Positions 50,492 through 59,405 of a DNA stretch of 64,000 bases are shown one piece after another. A program made the position numbers and the translations under genes. The stretch spans positions 186,001 through 250,000 of the forward strand of contig CBDCGG010000002.1 in assembly GCA_965216605.1 (NCBI GenBank), written 5' to 3'. The DNA is from JABAAW01 sp965216605. GTDB taxonomy: Bacteria; Pseudomonadota; Alphaproteobacteria; JABAAW01. How positions within the stretch are numbered: the first letter of the stretch is position 1; each line of letters begins with the position of its first letter. Under the pieces are notes generated by a model, which was not told the DNA's origin, ran no database searches, and was given only the letters and a program-made list of their open reading frames with translations.

Positions 50492-52306
50492 TCAGACGAG
50501 CATTTTGCCGTCGTCCGAAACCTCCGCTTGCGTCTTGTCGCCCAGCAGCATTTCGTGGTGGGCAGCGCCTGATGGAATCATCGGATAGCAATTTGCCTGC
50601 TGATCGACGCAGATGTCCGCGAGCACAGGACCGGGGTGAGCAAGCATCTGCGCGATCACCCCGTCGAGTTCCGAGGGCTTTGTCGCACGCAAGCCTTTCA
50701 CGCCGTACGCTTCGGCGAGCTTGACGAAATCGGGCAAGGATGCCGTGTAACTTTCCGCGTAGCGTTTGCCGTGCAGCAACTCCTGCCACTGCCGCACCAT
50801 GCCCATGTATTGGTTGTTGAGAATGAAGACCTTCACCGGCAAGCGTTGCTGTACGGCTGTCGAGAGCTCCTGTATATTCATGAGGATCGATGCCTCGCCG
50901 GCGATATCGATGACGAGCTCGCTGGGGTAGGCGAGCTGCACACCGATAGCGGCAGGCAAGCCGTAGCCCATTGTTCCCAAGCCTCCTGATGTCATCCAGC
51001 GCCGAGGTTTTTCGAACGGAAAATGTTGCGCTGCCCACATTTGATGTTGTCCGACTTCGGTTGTGATGCGCACGGGGCGGTTGCGGGTTGCTTTCGCTAG
51101 GCGGCAGATCGCCTCTTGGGGTTGGATTTGTTTGGTATCGCTACGAAAGCTGAGCGAGTCTCGCTTACGCCACCCGTCGATCTGCTGCCACCATCGTGCC
51201 AAATTTTTTTGTTGCGCTTGTTGTTGCGTCTGTTTTTGACCCTCTGGCATTTTCTGCCAAGTGTTTTTTTTGTCCTGCGAGAGTGCCCGCGATAATGCCT
51301 GCAAGAGTGCCTTTAGCGCGAGCCCTGCATCGGCGCAGATGGCGATATCGACGGGCACGATCTTGTTGATCGAGGATGGATCGATATCAATATGGATTTT
51401 TTGTGCGTTCGGTGCGAATGCATCTAGCCTTCCTGTGACGCGATCGTCGAATCGTGCGCCGACGCACAGCATTACATCGCAGTGATGCATGGCGAGGTTT
51501 GCCTCGAAGGTTCCGTGCATGCCGAGCATCCCCAGATACTGTTTTGAGGAAGCAGGCACGCCTCCCAGCCCCATAAGGGTCAGCGTTATGGGAAAGTTTG
51601 TTGTATCGACGAGAGTTTTGAGCAGTCGGCTTGCCTTGTCGCCCGAGTTGATAACGCCGCCACCTGCGTAGATGATGGGCTTTTTGGCGACCAGCAGAGC
51701 CTCTGCGGCAAGCGCGATTTTAGCTGCGTCGGGGGCAGAGGGCGGACGATAGGTACGGTGGCGGATGTTGTCGGGCGCGACATAGGGAGCGCGCGCGAAT
51801 TGCACATCTTTCGGCAGATCGACGACGACAGGACCCGGTCTGCCGCTGCGTGCGATCGAGAAGGCTTCGTGGAGCGTGCGCGCGAGAACTTCGGGACGGC
51901 GCACCAAGTAGTTGTGTTTGGTGCAAGCGCGCGTGATGCCTGTTGTGTCGCATTCTTGGAAGGCATCTGTTCCGATGAGGTGTTGCGGCACTTGTCCTGT
52001 GATGCAGACGATAGGCACCGAATCGAGCAGCGCGTCCGTGAGCCCTGTCACCGCGTTGGTCGCGCCCGGACCAGAGGTGACGAGCAGAACACCCACCTTA
52101 CCGCTTGCACGCGCGTAGCCCTCGGCGGCGTGGGCTGCTCCTTGTTCGTGGCGCACGAGAATGTGTCGCAATTGATTTTGCTGGAAGATCGCGTCGTAGA
52201 TGGGAAGCACCGCGCCGCCGGGGTAGCCGAAGATGATCTCGACACCCTGATCAAGGAGGGCTTTCACCACCACTTCGGCACCATTAAGCGAGGAGGGCGG
52301 AGACAT
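50492..52306 (-). CDS. ilvB: Acetolactate synthase, catalytic large subunit
   Basis: ThDP/FAD enzyme forming acetolactate and acetohydroxybutyrate. 604 residues. GAEVVVKALLDQGVEIIFGYPGG opens the pyrimidine domain with the catalytic Glu in ILVRHEQGAAHAAEGYARAS; central FAD domain includes MLGMHGTFEANLAMH and GARFDDRVTGRLD; the ThDP motif is IAGEASILMNIQELSTA (GEA in place of GDG/GDA) with NNQYMGMVRQWQ. A Gln/Lys-rich insertion near residues 345-375 (KKNTWQKMPEGQKQTQQQAQ) is not usual. First gene of ilvB-ilvH-ilvC. Confidence 0.94.
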   Translation of the reverse strand: MSPPSSLNGAEVVVKALLDQGVEIIFGYPGGAVLPIYDAIFQQNQLRHILVRHEQGAAHAAEGYARASGKVGVLLVTSGPGATNAVTGLTDALLDSVPIVCITGQVPQHLIGTDAFQECDTTGITRACTKHNYLVRRPEVLARTLHEAFSIARSGRPGPVVVDLPKDVQFARAPYVAPDNIRHRTYRPPSAPDAAKIALAAEALLVAKKPIIYAGGGVINSGDKASRLLKTLVDTTNFPITLTLMGLGGVPASSKQYLGMLGMHGTFEANLAMHHCDVMLCVGARFDDRVTGRLDAFAPNAQKIHIDIDPSSINKIVPVDIAICADAGLALKALLQALSRALSQDKKNTWQKMPEGQKQTQQQAQQKNLARWWQQIDGWRKRDSLSFRSDTKQIQPQEAICRLAKATRNRPVRITTEVGQHQMWAAQHFPFEKPRRWMTSGGLGTMGYGLPAAIGVQLAYPSELVIDIAGEASILMNIQELSTAVQQRLPVKVFILNNQYMGMVRQWQELLHGKRYAESYTASLPDFVKLAEAYGVKGLRATKPSELDGVIAQMLAHPGPVLADICVDQQANCYPMIPSGAAHHEMLLGDKTQAEVSDDGKMLV

Positions 52307-52357
52307 AAAAAAAAAGCGTGTACAAAAGTTTTCGGCGTTATTTCTTCGATTCTTATT

Positions 52358-53389
52358 CTACACGAACGGCAGGCTAGTGCAAGAGGCTTTGCTCCAGAAT
52401 TGGAAAACACGGGCGCAAACAGCAACGCAATCCTCTGCCACCGATAAGGTGATCTGCCCTTGTTGTTCGCAAGGTTGTTCGCAAGGTTGTTCTACGGGCA
52501 GTTGGTGTCGCATCCATGTCAGTTGCCTTTTGGCGTAATTTCTCGTGCGCTGCTGTCCTCGTTCCACCATCGCTTGGTATGACATTTCTCCTGCGCCATA
52601 AGCTTCGATCTCTTTGAAGCCCAACGCGCCGCGCAGGGGACTATCGGCGGGCAGGGAAGTTTTTTGTAGGAGCGCGCGAACTTCTTCGATAGCACCTTGT
52701 TTCAGCATACGCTCGAAACGCGCGTCGATCGCCGCGTACAGGGTTTGCCTGCTAGGAACGAGCGACATCACAAAGAAATTTAATAGGGGCGAGGGTTGCT
52801 TGACACCTTTTCGAGCATGCTGGAGGGACGAGCCGCAGGTTTCAAAGAATTCGAGCGCGCGCACGATACGATGCTTGTCTTGTGGCACGAGGATTGCGGC
52901 GGTTGCGGGGTCGCGTTGTTGTAGGAGTGCGTAGAGGTTGCGCTCTTCTTTCTGCCATTGGCGAACTTTTTCTATAGCCGAGCGCGAGGATTGGGGGAGT
53001 GCGGTCAAGCCTTCTAGCAGTGCTTTCAGATACAGCCCTGATCCTCCGCACAGGATGACGGCGGAGGATATGGAAGAAGCGGGAGCGGAGTTTTGTGTAT
53101 GGAGAGATTGCAGGAGGTTAGCTGCTTTTTCTGCGTAGAGTCCCGCGGAGAATCGTTGGGTTGGTTTGATGATGGAATATAGGTGATGGGGTGTTTTAGC
53201 TTTGTCTTGGGTTGTGGGTTGTGCTGTTAGTATGGGGAGGTGTGTATATAGTTGTAATGCGTCGCAGTTGACGATGTGGGTAGTTATATTTTTAGAGGCG
53301 AGTTTTTCTGCGAGCGCAAGCGCGAGATAAGATTTACCGCTAGCGGTAGGACCGAAGAGGACGAGCGGGCGGAGGGTGTGTTGATTGAT
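52358..53389 (-). CDS. miaA: tRNA dimethylallyltransferase, without a standard start codon
   Basis: Adds dimethylallyl to A37 of tRNAs reading UNN codons. Reading the minus strand from the flgK stop, the frame gives INQHTLRPLVLFGPTASGKS (P-loop), CDALQLYTHLPILTA in place of DSMQVY, HHLYSII, FSAGLYAEKA, ILCGGSGLYLKALLEGL, then EFFETCGSSL, RQTLYAAIDARFERML and TRNYAKRQLTWMR. Homology thus starts right behind flgK, yet no ATG, GTG or TTG exists between the preceding in-frame stop and residue V of PLVLFG; the ATC at 53389 is the best placed candidate. The C terminus has a CEQP tandem repeat (12-bp DNA unit). The gene is otherwise complete (about 343 residues). Confidence 0.82.
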   Translation of the reverse strand: MNQHTLRPLVLFGPTASGKSYLALALAEKLASKNITTHIVNCDALQLYTHLPILTAQPTTQDKAKTPHHLYSIIKPTQRFSAGLYAEKAANLLQSLHTQNSAPASSISSAVILCGGSGLYLKALLEGLTALPQSSRSAIEKVRQWQKEERNLYALLQQRDPATAAILVPQDKHRIVRALEFFETCGSSLQHARKGVKQPSPLLNFFVMSLVPSRQTLYAAIDARFERMLKQGAIEEVRALLQKTSLPADSPLRGALGFKEIEAYGAGEMSYQAMVERGQQRTRNYAKRQLTWMRHQLPVEQPCEQPCEQQGQITLSVAEDCVAVCARVFQFWSKASCTSLPFV

Positions 53390-53390
53390 A

Positions 53391-55037
53391 TTACACGCTC
53401 GCCAGCAGTTCGTCCAACATCTCCTGCACCGATCGTATCACCCGTGCATTAGCAGAAAATGTCTGTTGCAACTGACTGATCTTAAGAAACTCTTCGTCCA
53501 GATTCACGCCGACAAAGTTAGAAAGCAAAATCTGCAACTCGTCCTTCGTCCCCACCTGCTGCAACGCCCGATCGTCATAAGCAACCGCGACATCGTTCAA
53601 CCTGATAGATATACCCTGCACCAATCCGTAATAGCTCTGATTTTCCTGCTGCAAAGAAGGGGGCAAGGGCAAAACTACATCAGGATTAAGCACGCCCGCT
53701 GTCGTCAATGCAGCCTCAATATTCGGAGCCTGTAAGGCAGGAGGAAAGCTACGCTGATCTAACTGCAACGCCGACAAAATGTTGCGCGTAGGCTCCGCCG
53801 ATACCAACGCTTCCCGAAGTTCCAAGTTAAAAGTGTCTGTGCCTATCGTAACGCTGTCGGCAACGCCGTTAATCACATCGGGAGAAAACTCGATGGTAAA
53901 ACGAAACAAATTTCTTGCCGAAACTCCGTTCGCAATAAACAAATCACGCCGCGCCAAGCCGTCCAACGCTGCTTGAAGAACTAGGGGGGGCTGTGCCGCG
54001 CCCTCGTTTCTTAGCTGCTCGACACGCGCCAAGTGAAAGGCATCGTTCAACGAGTTCGTCTGAGCGTCCGCATCTGTCGGCGCAGTGCTACCCGCGACGA
54101 AAACACGCGCCAAACTCTCCAACTGGTCTTCGTATTTTGCGATCAATGCGACATCCTCATCGGTGCTGAGCCGACTTGTCGCGCTCTCGCGCACCAAGTC
54201 AAACAGAGCCGTCAAGCTGCCTGGCCCCAATCTGTTCACCGCGTCGTCGGCGACGACATCGGTATCAACATTCAATGTAAACTCCTTGTTGGCTCGGTCG
54301 TAACGCAACTCGTTGGTGATGCCGCCTAACAACAAAGCCCTACCATTTTGCAAGTACACATTTTTCACGCCCTTGTCGTCCTCCAACACTTGCACCGAGA
54401 TTCGCTCAGCGAGCTGGCGTAAAATCTCGTCGCGCTGGTTCAACGCGCCCGCGCCTTGCCCTGTGTTGCGCGAGCGTGCCACGCGCCCGTTCGCCTCGCG
54501 CAACTGCCCGACCAACCTGTTGACCTCGGCGGTCTGCTGCTCGATCTGCTCGTCTAGGCGAAAGCGCAGGCGTTGCAAATCCTCCGCTGAGGAGTTGATC
54601 TGCAAGGCGAAATCTCGACCGCTTGCGACGAACTCGTTGTATGCGCTGCCGCTTTCGGGCGATGCTTGCAAGTCGCGCAACGCGCTCTCGAACCTGCGCA
54701 GCGCGAGATCTAACGCGGGAGATTCCAAGTCGCCCGATCCTGAAGCTACACCGCCCAATCCCGCCGCGCTCTTTAGTTCAGTGGTATAACGCTGCAGGGT
54801 GGAGCGATAGGAAGCCTCGGAAATCTGTTGGGTGTAGCGTCGCTCTAATCCCTCTGATGTGACGCGGCGCACGCGCGCGATGCGCACCAGATTTAAATCT
54901 GTCGTTGAGAAATCAATCTCGTGTCGATGATAGTTCGGATTTTCGGCGTTCGCGATATTCTGCGAGCTCAAGCGCACGGCATCGCTCAAGGTGAGGCTGG
55001 ATAGAGCCGCGCTCCGCAGGGTTGCAAACAACGCCAT
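53391..55037 (-). CDS. flgK: Flagellar hook-associated protein 1
   Basis: Joins hook and filament. 548 residues. N terminus ALSSLTLSDAVRLSSQNIANAENPNYHRH is the flagellar rod/hook N-terminal motif (cited in part: SSQNIANAENPNYHR), followed by ELKSAAGLGGVASGSGD, LEDDKGVKNVYLQNGRALLLGG and the C-terminal coiled-coil LDEEFLKISQLQQTFSANARV, IRSVQEMLDELLAS. Exported through the flagellar type III system. miaA begins immediately after its stop. Confidence 0.88.
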   Translation of the reverse strand: MALFATLRSAALSSLTLSDAVRLSSQNIANAENPNYHRHEIDFSTTDLNLVRIARVRRVTSEGLERRYTQQISEASYRSTLQRYTTELKSAAGLGGVASGSGDLESPALDLALRRFESALRDLQASPESGSAYNEFVASGRDFALQINSSAEDLQRLRFRLDEQIEQQTAEVNRLVGQLREANGRVARSRNTGQGAGALNQRDEILRQLAERISVQVLEDDKGVKNVYLQNGRALLLGGITNELRYDRANKEFTLNVDTDVVADDAVNRLGPGSLTALFDLVRESATSRLSTDEDVALIAKYEDQLESLARVFVAGSTAPTDADAQTNSLNDAFHLARVEQLRNEGAAQPPLVLQAALDGLARRDLFIANGVSARNLFRFTIEFSPDVINGVADSVTIGTDTFNLELREALVSAEPTRNILSALQLDQRSFPPALQAPNIEAALTTAGVLNPDVVLPLPPSLQQENQSYYGLVQGISIRLNDVAVAYDDRALQQVGTKDELQILLSNFVGVNLDEEFLKISQLQQTFSANARVIRSVQEMLDELLASV

Positions 55038-55048
55038 TGTATCTGCTG

Positions 55049-55567
55049 CTAGACCTCGCTCTCTTTATCTACCGAGCGCGAAAAGGATACCGATCCTGTC
55101 TCGCTCAAGCGTCCCTGCGGGGTGTATAGCTGGGGTCCCTTATTGCTTTCGGCTTGCGCCGCCTCTGATAGTGCAGCCAACAACATTTCTGACGATGCGA
55201 CCGCCGCCTTCAAGCGCAATCCGTTTTGGCGCAACGCCTCCTCGAACTTAGCGTACAACGCCCGCAACCGCGCGCGTGCTGCCTGATCTAACTTTGAGAC
55301 AAAACCCGACAAGTTGTCCCTGGCAGTTTTTGTATGCAACCCTTGTAGACGCAACACCTGAAGATCGTGTTGCGTCAGCAATGCCTCCTTCTGCTGCGCG
55401 ATTGCGCGCAACGCGCTCAAGGGAGAACGACTGGCAACAAGCCTCGTCTCCTCGTCCACAACGATGGTCGCCTGCGATACAACGCGCGCCAAAGGAGCCA
55501 GCTCGCCAAACAGACTCAACGAGGCAATTTTCGTAGAAGCAATCTTCGTGGAAGAATCGGACGACAA
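55049..55567 (-). CDS. FlgN-like flagellar chaperone (probable)
   Basis: 172 residues from a weak TTG at 55567; almost all helix (EETRLVASRSPLSALRAIAQ, FEEALRQNGLRLKAAVASSE). Position between flgJ and flgK and the ET.L...K..LL pattern suggest the FlgN-type export chaperone for FlgK/FlgL. A TKIAS duplication (15-bp unit) is visible near the start. An ATG at 55671 overlaps the flgJ stop (ATGA) but is in another frame; one extra T in the T5 run near 55626 would join it to this gene (…SSCQAIWRAVWRSIEESLVL). So the 5' end may be frameshifted. Confidence 0.6.
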   Translation of the reverse strand: MSSDSSTKIASTKIASLSLFGELAPLARVVSQATIVVDEETRLVASRSPLSALRAIAQQKEALLTQHDLQVLRLQGLHTKTARDNLSGFVSKLDQAARARLRALYAKFEEALRQNGLRLKAAVASSEMLLAALSEAAQAESNKGPQLYTPQGRLSETGSVSFSRSVDKESEV

Positions 55568-55667
55568 AACGAGCGATTCCTCGATGGATCGCCAGACTGC
55601 TCGCCAGATTGCTTGGCAACTGGAGGAAAAACCTCTTGTTCCGCTTGTTGTTCTGGGTTGGGGTCGC

Positions 55668-56045
55668 TCATCGTGATTGCTCCTCAGGGGTGGGAAGTTG
55701 TTGGCTCGGTCTTGCTTGCGGCGTTGCTGTTGCTTCTTGCAGCGTCAGGAGCTGCTGATAGACGAGGTCGGCGATGCCGATGCCGCCGCGTTTCGCCAAG
55801 ATTTCTGCGTATTGCTCGTGGAGTTGGGATGTCCAAATTTTTTCGGCATTACCGCCGCCGCCGAAGGCGTTTTCTTTGGGAGCGGGGATCATATCTTCTA
55901 GGACGGTGCGCAAGAAGAAAGCCTCGAACTTTTCTGCGGCGATTCTGGCTTGCTCCTTGTTGCTGCTCGCCTTAGGCAAATCGAGCGCAGGCGACTTTTG
56001 GGGCGTGAGCAAAGGGAGCAGATCGGGGCGAGTTGCGATATCCAT
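55668..56045 (-). CDS. flgJ: Flagellar rod-assembly protein FlgJ, rod-binding domain only
   Basis: Cap/chaperone for rod assembly. 125 residues: only the N-terminal rod-binding domain, without the muramidase domain of gammaproteobacterial FlgJ, as usual in alphaproteobacteria. AAEKFEAFFLRTVLEDMIPAP and WTSQLHEQYAEILAKRGGIGIADLVYQQL (in part) are the family motifs. Lies 12 bp after flgI. Confidence 0.87.
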   Translation of the reverse strand: MDIATRPDLLPLLTPQKSPALDLPKASSNKEQARIAAEKFEAFFLRTVLEDMIPAPKENAFGGGGNAEKIWTSQLHEQYAEILAKRGGIGIADLVYQQLLTLQEATATPQARPSQQLPTPEEQSR

Positions 56046-56057
56046 TTTTTTATCTCG

Positions 56058-57173
56058 CTACAGCACGACTAGGTCTGCTTTCAACGCGCCTGCGGCTTTG
56101 ATTGTTTGCAAGATTTCGATGAGGTCGCGCGGTGTTGTTCCTAGTCGGTTGAGTCCCTCGACGAGTTTTCGCAAGGGAACGCTGCGCGGCAAGAGAGCGA
56201 CGGTGTTTCCGTCTGCGGTTTGTTGAATGATTGCGCCTGCGTCCGCGGCACCTAAGGGGTTTTCCTCTGCTTCTGCGCTGACGCGTATGGTCAGATTTCC
56301 GTGCGCGATGGCAACCTCTTCGATGGCGACATCCGCGCCCATGACGATGACGCCCGAATGCTCGTCGATAACGACCTTGGCGGGTTGGTCGGTGTTGACG
56401 CGCAATTGTTCGATATCGGCGATCAGCGAAACCGCGCCGCCGCGTTCCTGCGATAGAATGAACAAATCTACCGTTCCTGGATCGATGGCACGTGCGATCT
56501 CGTCGCCGACGAAACCGTTGATGGCGGCGGCGATTCTGCTGGCGGTTGTGAAATCGGGTTGTCGCAACGCCAGTTTCAAGTTTTGGCGTGCGTTCAGGTC
56601 GAAGGCGACCTCCCGCTCGATGATACCTCCATCGGCGATGCGCCCACTGGTAGAAACGCCGCGCTGGTTGCGACCTTGTCTGAGTGCGTCCTGTCGGCTG
56701 ACCGCTCCGATGCCGACCCTTCCTTGAGCGACGGCATATACCTCTCCGTCTGCGCCGATGAGGGGAGTTACGAGCAGGGTTCCTCCTTGCAACGAGGTTG
56801 CATCGCCCAAGGCAGATACGGTCACATCAACGCGCGAGCCTTGTCTTGCGAAGGGAGAAATAGTTGCCGTTACCATGACGGCGGCGACATTGTCGGTGCG
56901 CAGATTGGTATCGCGTGCGTTAACGCCCAGTCTTTCGAGCATGCCGAGCAGGCTCTCGCGTGTAAAGACGGAGTCTTGCAAGGTGTCGCCCGTGCCGTTG
57001 AGTCCGGCGGCGATGCCGTATCCGACGAGCAGGTTGTCGCGCACGCCCTCGAAATCGGTGATGTCTTTGATGCGCGATGTGCCGAAGGCTTTCTGCACCA
57101 AGACGACGCAAACGAGCGCGATCAGTGCGAGGCGGAAGATCCAACCGAAGAAGAAGCGCAGAAGAAAAAACAT
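56058..57173 (-). CDS. flgI: Flagellar P-ring protein
   Basis: Forms the P ring around the rod in the peptidoglycan layer. 371 residues from ATG 57173, with a signal peptide (about 1-28) ending QKAFG. Motifs: GVRDNLLVGYGIAAGLNGTGD, NVAAVMVTATISPFARQGSR, LQGGTLLVTPLIGADGEVYAVAQG, and at the C terminus LVEGLNRLGTTPRDLIEILQTIKAAGAL. The longer frame to 57251 lacks support. First of a minus-strand block flgI-flgJ-flgN-like-flgK. Confidence 0.94.
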   Translation of the reverse strand: MFFLLRFFFGWIFRLALIALVCVVLVQKAFGTSRIKDITDFEGVRDNLLVGYGIAAGLNGTGDTLQDSVFTRESLLGMLERLGVNARDTNLRTDNVAAVMVTATISPFARQGSRVDVTVSALGDATSLQGGTLLVTPLIGADGEVYAVAQGRVGIGAVSRQDALRQGRNQRGVSTSGRIADGGIIEREVAFDLNARQNLKLALRQPDFTTASRIAAAINGFVGDEIARAIDPGTVDLFILSQERGGAVSLIADIEQLRVNTDQPAKVVIDEHSGVIVMGADVAIEEVAIAHGNLTIRVSAEAEENPLGAADAGAIIQQTADGNTVALLPRSVPLRKLVEGLNRLGTTPRDLIEILQTIKAAGALKADLVVL

Positions 57174-57352
57174 GAAAGACCCATCGAAGCAAAAGGAAGT
57201 ATCTGCAGAGAGGGATGCAAAATATATGCCAGAGTCTGGTAAGATAGGCAAAGGGCAGAAAAATCTTTGACAAGCGCATAAAAATCTTTAGCCTTGCGCG
57301 TAAAAAGGCAGTTCTATTTTTCCTTCTATTTTTCTTTGGCTGTTCTCTTGTT

Positions 57353-57389
57353 TTTAAGCTTAAATTTTCCCTTGCTTTTAAGCTTAAAA
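57353..57389. promoter_or_regulatory. Paired palindromes, probable HicB operator
   Basis: TTTAAGCTTAAA at 57353-57364 and TTTTAAGCTTAAAA at 57376-57389 are perfect inverted repeats whose centres are 24 bp apart, on the same DNA face roughly. They lie 65 bp before hicB in the flgI/hicB divergent gap (57174-57454). Toxin-antitoxin operons are commonly autoregulated from such sites. No other feature was seen in the gap. Confidence 0.5.
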
Positions 57390-57454
57390 TCGACCACCAT
57401 GCGCACGAGCCTTGTGTTTGTGGCTTTTATGCACTTCTCGTTTGGGATTTCACC

Positions 57455-57889
57455 ATGAAAATCAAAAGTTTTCCCTCCTCGTTGCCCCTCGGCGTAAGTT
57501 TGGATTCGGTTGAGATTTGGAAGAAGGGCGAGCAGTTTGTCGTCGTGATGTCTCCTCCGAAAGGAAAAAGAAGCAAAAAGCAAGCGACTCCTTTAGTTGT
57601 CTTCGATCTGAAAATGAGGGTCTACAAAGACGATAAAGACATTATCGGAGAATGCCCTGCGTTGGATATCGTCAGCTGCGGCGACTTTGAGCAGGAAGCG
57701 CACAAAAACATTCAGGAAGCCGTCACGCTTTTCTTGGAAGATTGTGCCGAGCGTTCGACGCTCGATGCTGTTTTGGAAGATTGCGGCTTTCGAGAAATGC
57801 ACAAGCCTTCTGAAGAATCTACCTCCCAATACAAGACGATGCAAGGATTGACAACGCAAAGCTTTCTAGGCTCGGTCGTTGCCGCCTAA
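57455..57889 (+). CDS. hicB: HicB-family antitoxin
   Basis: 144 residues. The first half has the degraded RNase-H-like fold of HicB (VVMSPPKGKRSKK, FDLKMRVYKDDKDIIGECPALDIVSCGD, with the typical ECPALDI..G.t..EA..NI.EA) and QEAVTLFLEDCAERSTLDAVL, followed by CGF. It overlaps the HicA gene by 11 bp. The order antitoxin first is reversed from classic hicAB. Confidence 0.83.
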   Translation: MKIKSFPSSLPLGVSLDSVEIWKKGEQFVVVMSPPKGKRSKKQATPLVVFDLKMRVYKDDKDIIGECPALDIVSCGDFEQEAHKNIQEAVTLFLEDCAERSTLDAVLEDCGFREMHKPSEESTSQYKTMQGLTTQSFLGSVVAA

Positions 57890-58172
57890 GCAGCGAAAAA
57901 CCTCTTCGTCAACAGACGGCAGCAAGGCATATAGTAAGTCAGGCACTGTTCATTCGCGCGACCTCATTAGGTTCTTTGAACAGCACGGCTTCAAACAAAC
58001 AAGAACAAAAGGCAGTCACGCGATACTGTCAAAACTTGGCATGCCGCGTTCCCTCCCTGTGCCTCACCCTAGGGAGCATAGAATCACAGGAAGGATCGTC
58101 AAAAACAACTTGAAAACCGCAGGCTTGACCGAAGAAGACTTGTTGCGCTTCTTGCAAAAAAAGAGCAAGTAA
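57879..58172 (+). CDS. hicA: HicA-family mRNA interferase toxin
   Basis: 97 residues from TTG 57879; the HicA fold (dsRBD-like) starts around residue 25 with SRDLIRFFEQHGFKQTRTKG, the catalytic His in KGSHAIL (near 47), then VPHPREHRITGRIVKNNLKTAGL. HicA toxins are usually 60-80 residues, so the first 24, Ser/Lys-rich, are an extension or reflect a later unrecognised start. Probably cleaves mRNA in the cytoplasm until bound by HicB. Confidence 0.8.
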   Translation: MPPKQRKTSSSTDGSKAYSKSGTVHSRDLIRFFEQHGFKQTRTKGSHAILSKLGMPRSLPVPHPREHRITGRIVKNNLKTAGLTEEDLLRFLQKKSK

Positions 58173-58182
58173 CAAAAAAACA

Positions 58183-58206
58183 AGACTCGCGGAGTCTCCT
58201 TTTTTT
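58183..58206 (+). terminator. Rho-independent terminator after hicBA
   Basis: AGACTC-GCG-GAGTCT stem-loop followed by CC and a run of seven T, starting 10 bp after the hicA stop. Separates the toxin-antitoxin pair from the aminotransferase gene. Confidence 0.75.
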
Positions 58207-58220
58207 GTAGCGGTGAAGCC

Positions 58221-59393
58221 ATGCTCTTAGATCTTCTTGAAAACGAAAGCGCGCTTGAGGTTTTGGCGCAAGCGGTCGCGTTGCAACGCCAAGGTCGCCC
58301 TATCATCAACCTCGGTGTGGGACAGCCCGATGCTCCGACTCCCGCGCATATTTGCGATGCTGCCATCGAGGCTATCCGCCAGGGCAAGCATGGCTACACG
58401 CCTCCGCTGGGGATTCCTGAGCTGCGGGCGAGCGTCGCCGCTTATGTAAAGACGCACTTCGGCGTGGAGGTAGAAGCCGAGCGCGTTGTCATCACCCCCG
58501 GCGGCAAGATGGCGATCTGTTGGGCGTTGCTGATCTGCGGCGGCGATGGAGCGGAGGTTCTCTACCCCGACCCCTCGTTTCCGATCTACGCCTCGATGGC
58601 GCGGGCGAGCGGTGCGAGGGGTGTTCCTGTTCCTCTGAAGGCTTCGAACGATTTCGCCATGCGCGCGAGCGACCTCCGTCCCTTGCTGAACGAGCGCAGT
58701 CGGTTGTTGATTACCAACTCGCCGCACAATCCGACGGGCAGCGTGATGCGCGCGCAGCATTGGCAGGAGATCGAGGAGCTGTTGCAAGATTTTCCTCGCC
58801 TCACATTGCTATCGGACGAGATCTACAGCGACTTCCTGTTTGACGATGCTGAGCCTCACGCCTCTGCGTTGCACTGCGAGAGTTTGAGGGAGCGCACGAT
58901 TCTTGTGCATGGTTGGTCGAAGAGTTTCGCCATGACGGGCTGGCGATTGGGATGGTCTGTGTGGCCGCGGTCGTTTGTGCCGAAGGTGTTTTCGCTTGCG
59001 GTCAATAGTTACTCGTGCCCTGCGACGCCTTTGCAAGATGCGGGCATCGCGGCGTTGGAGGGCTCGAAGGAGCCTGTCGTACGCATGCGCAAGAGTTTTG
59101 CTGAACGAGCGCGCAAGATTACGGAGGCGATGAATGCTATCGATGGCGTTGTGTGCGTGCCGCCGCGCGGTGCTTTCTATGTCTATCCTTCGCTTGCGGG
59201 CAGAGGGCTTACGGGCAGCGTTGTGCAGAAACGATGGCTAGACGAGATCGACGTTGCCGTCGTTGCGGGCATCGGGTTCGGGCAAACGGGAGAGCATCAC
59301 ATTCGTCTTTCCTGCGCCGCCTCGGATGAGCAGATCGACGAAGCCTTGCGCCGTATCGGCGCGTGGTTTGCCAAAAATCCCAAGAATCTGTAG
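58221..59393 (+). CDS. Class I/II pyridoxal-phosphate aminotransferase
   Basis: 390 residues, fold-type I. INLGVGQPDAPTP and GKHGYTPPLGIPELR open the domain; VVITPGGKMAICWALL, YPDPSFPIYASM, ITNSPHNPTGS, LLSDEIYSDFLFD follow, and the PLP lysine is in VHGWSKSFAMTGWRLGW (near 236). RLSCAASDEQIDEALRRI closes with the substrate-binding Arg. The closest match is aspartate aminotransferase-like (AspC/AatA subgroup Ib or a methionine/N-succinyl-DAP relative); the exact substrate cannot be told from sequence. Confidence 0.87.
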   Translation: MLLDLLENESALEVLAQAVALQRQGRPIINLGVGQPDAPTPAHICDAAIEAIRQGKHGYTPPLGIPELRASVAAYVKTHFGVEVEAERVVITPGGKMAICWALLICGGDGAEVLYPDPSFPIYASMARASGARGVPVPLKASNDFAMRASDLRPLLNERSRLLITNSPHNPTGSVMRAQHWQEIEELLQDFPRLTLLSDEIYSDFLFDDAEPHASALHCESLRERTILVHGWSKSFAMTGWRLGWSVWPRSFVPKVFSLAVNSYSCPATPLQDAGIAALEGSKEPVVRMRKSFAERARKITEAMNAIDGVVCVPPRGAFYVYPSLAGRGLTGSVVQKRWLDEIDVAVVAGIGFGQTGEHHIRLSCAASDEQIDEALRRIGAWFAKNPKNL

Positions 59394-59405
59394 CCGAGAA
59401 GCCTT

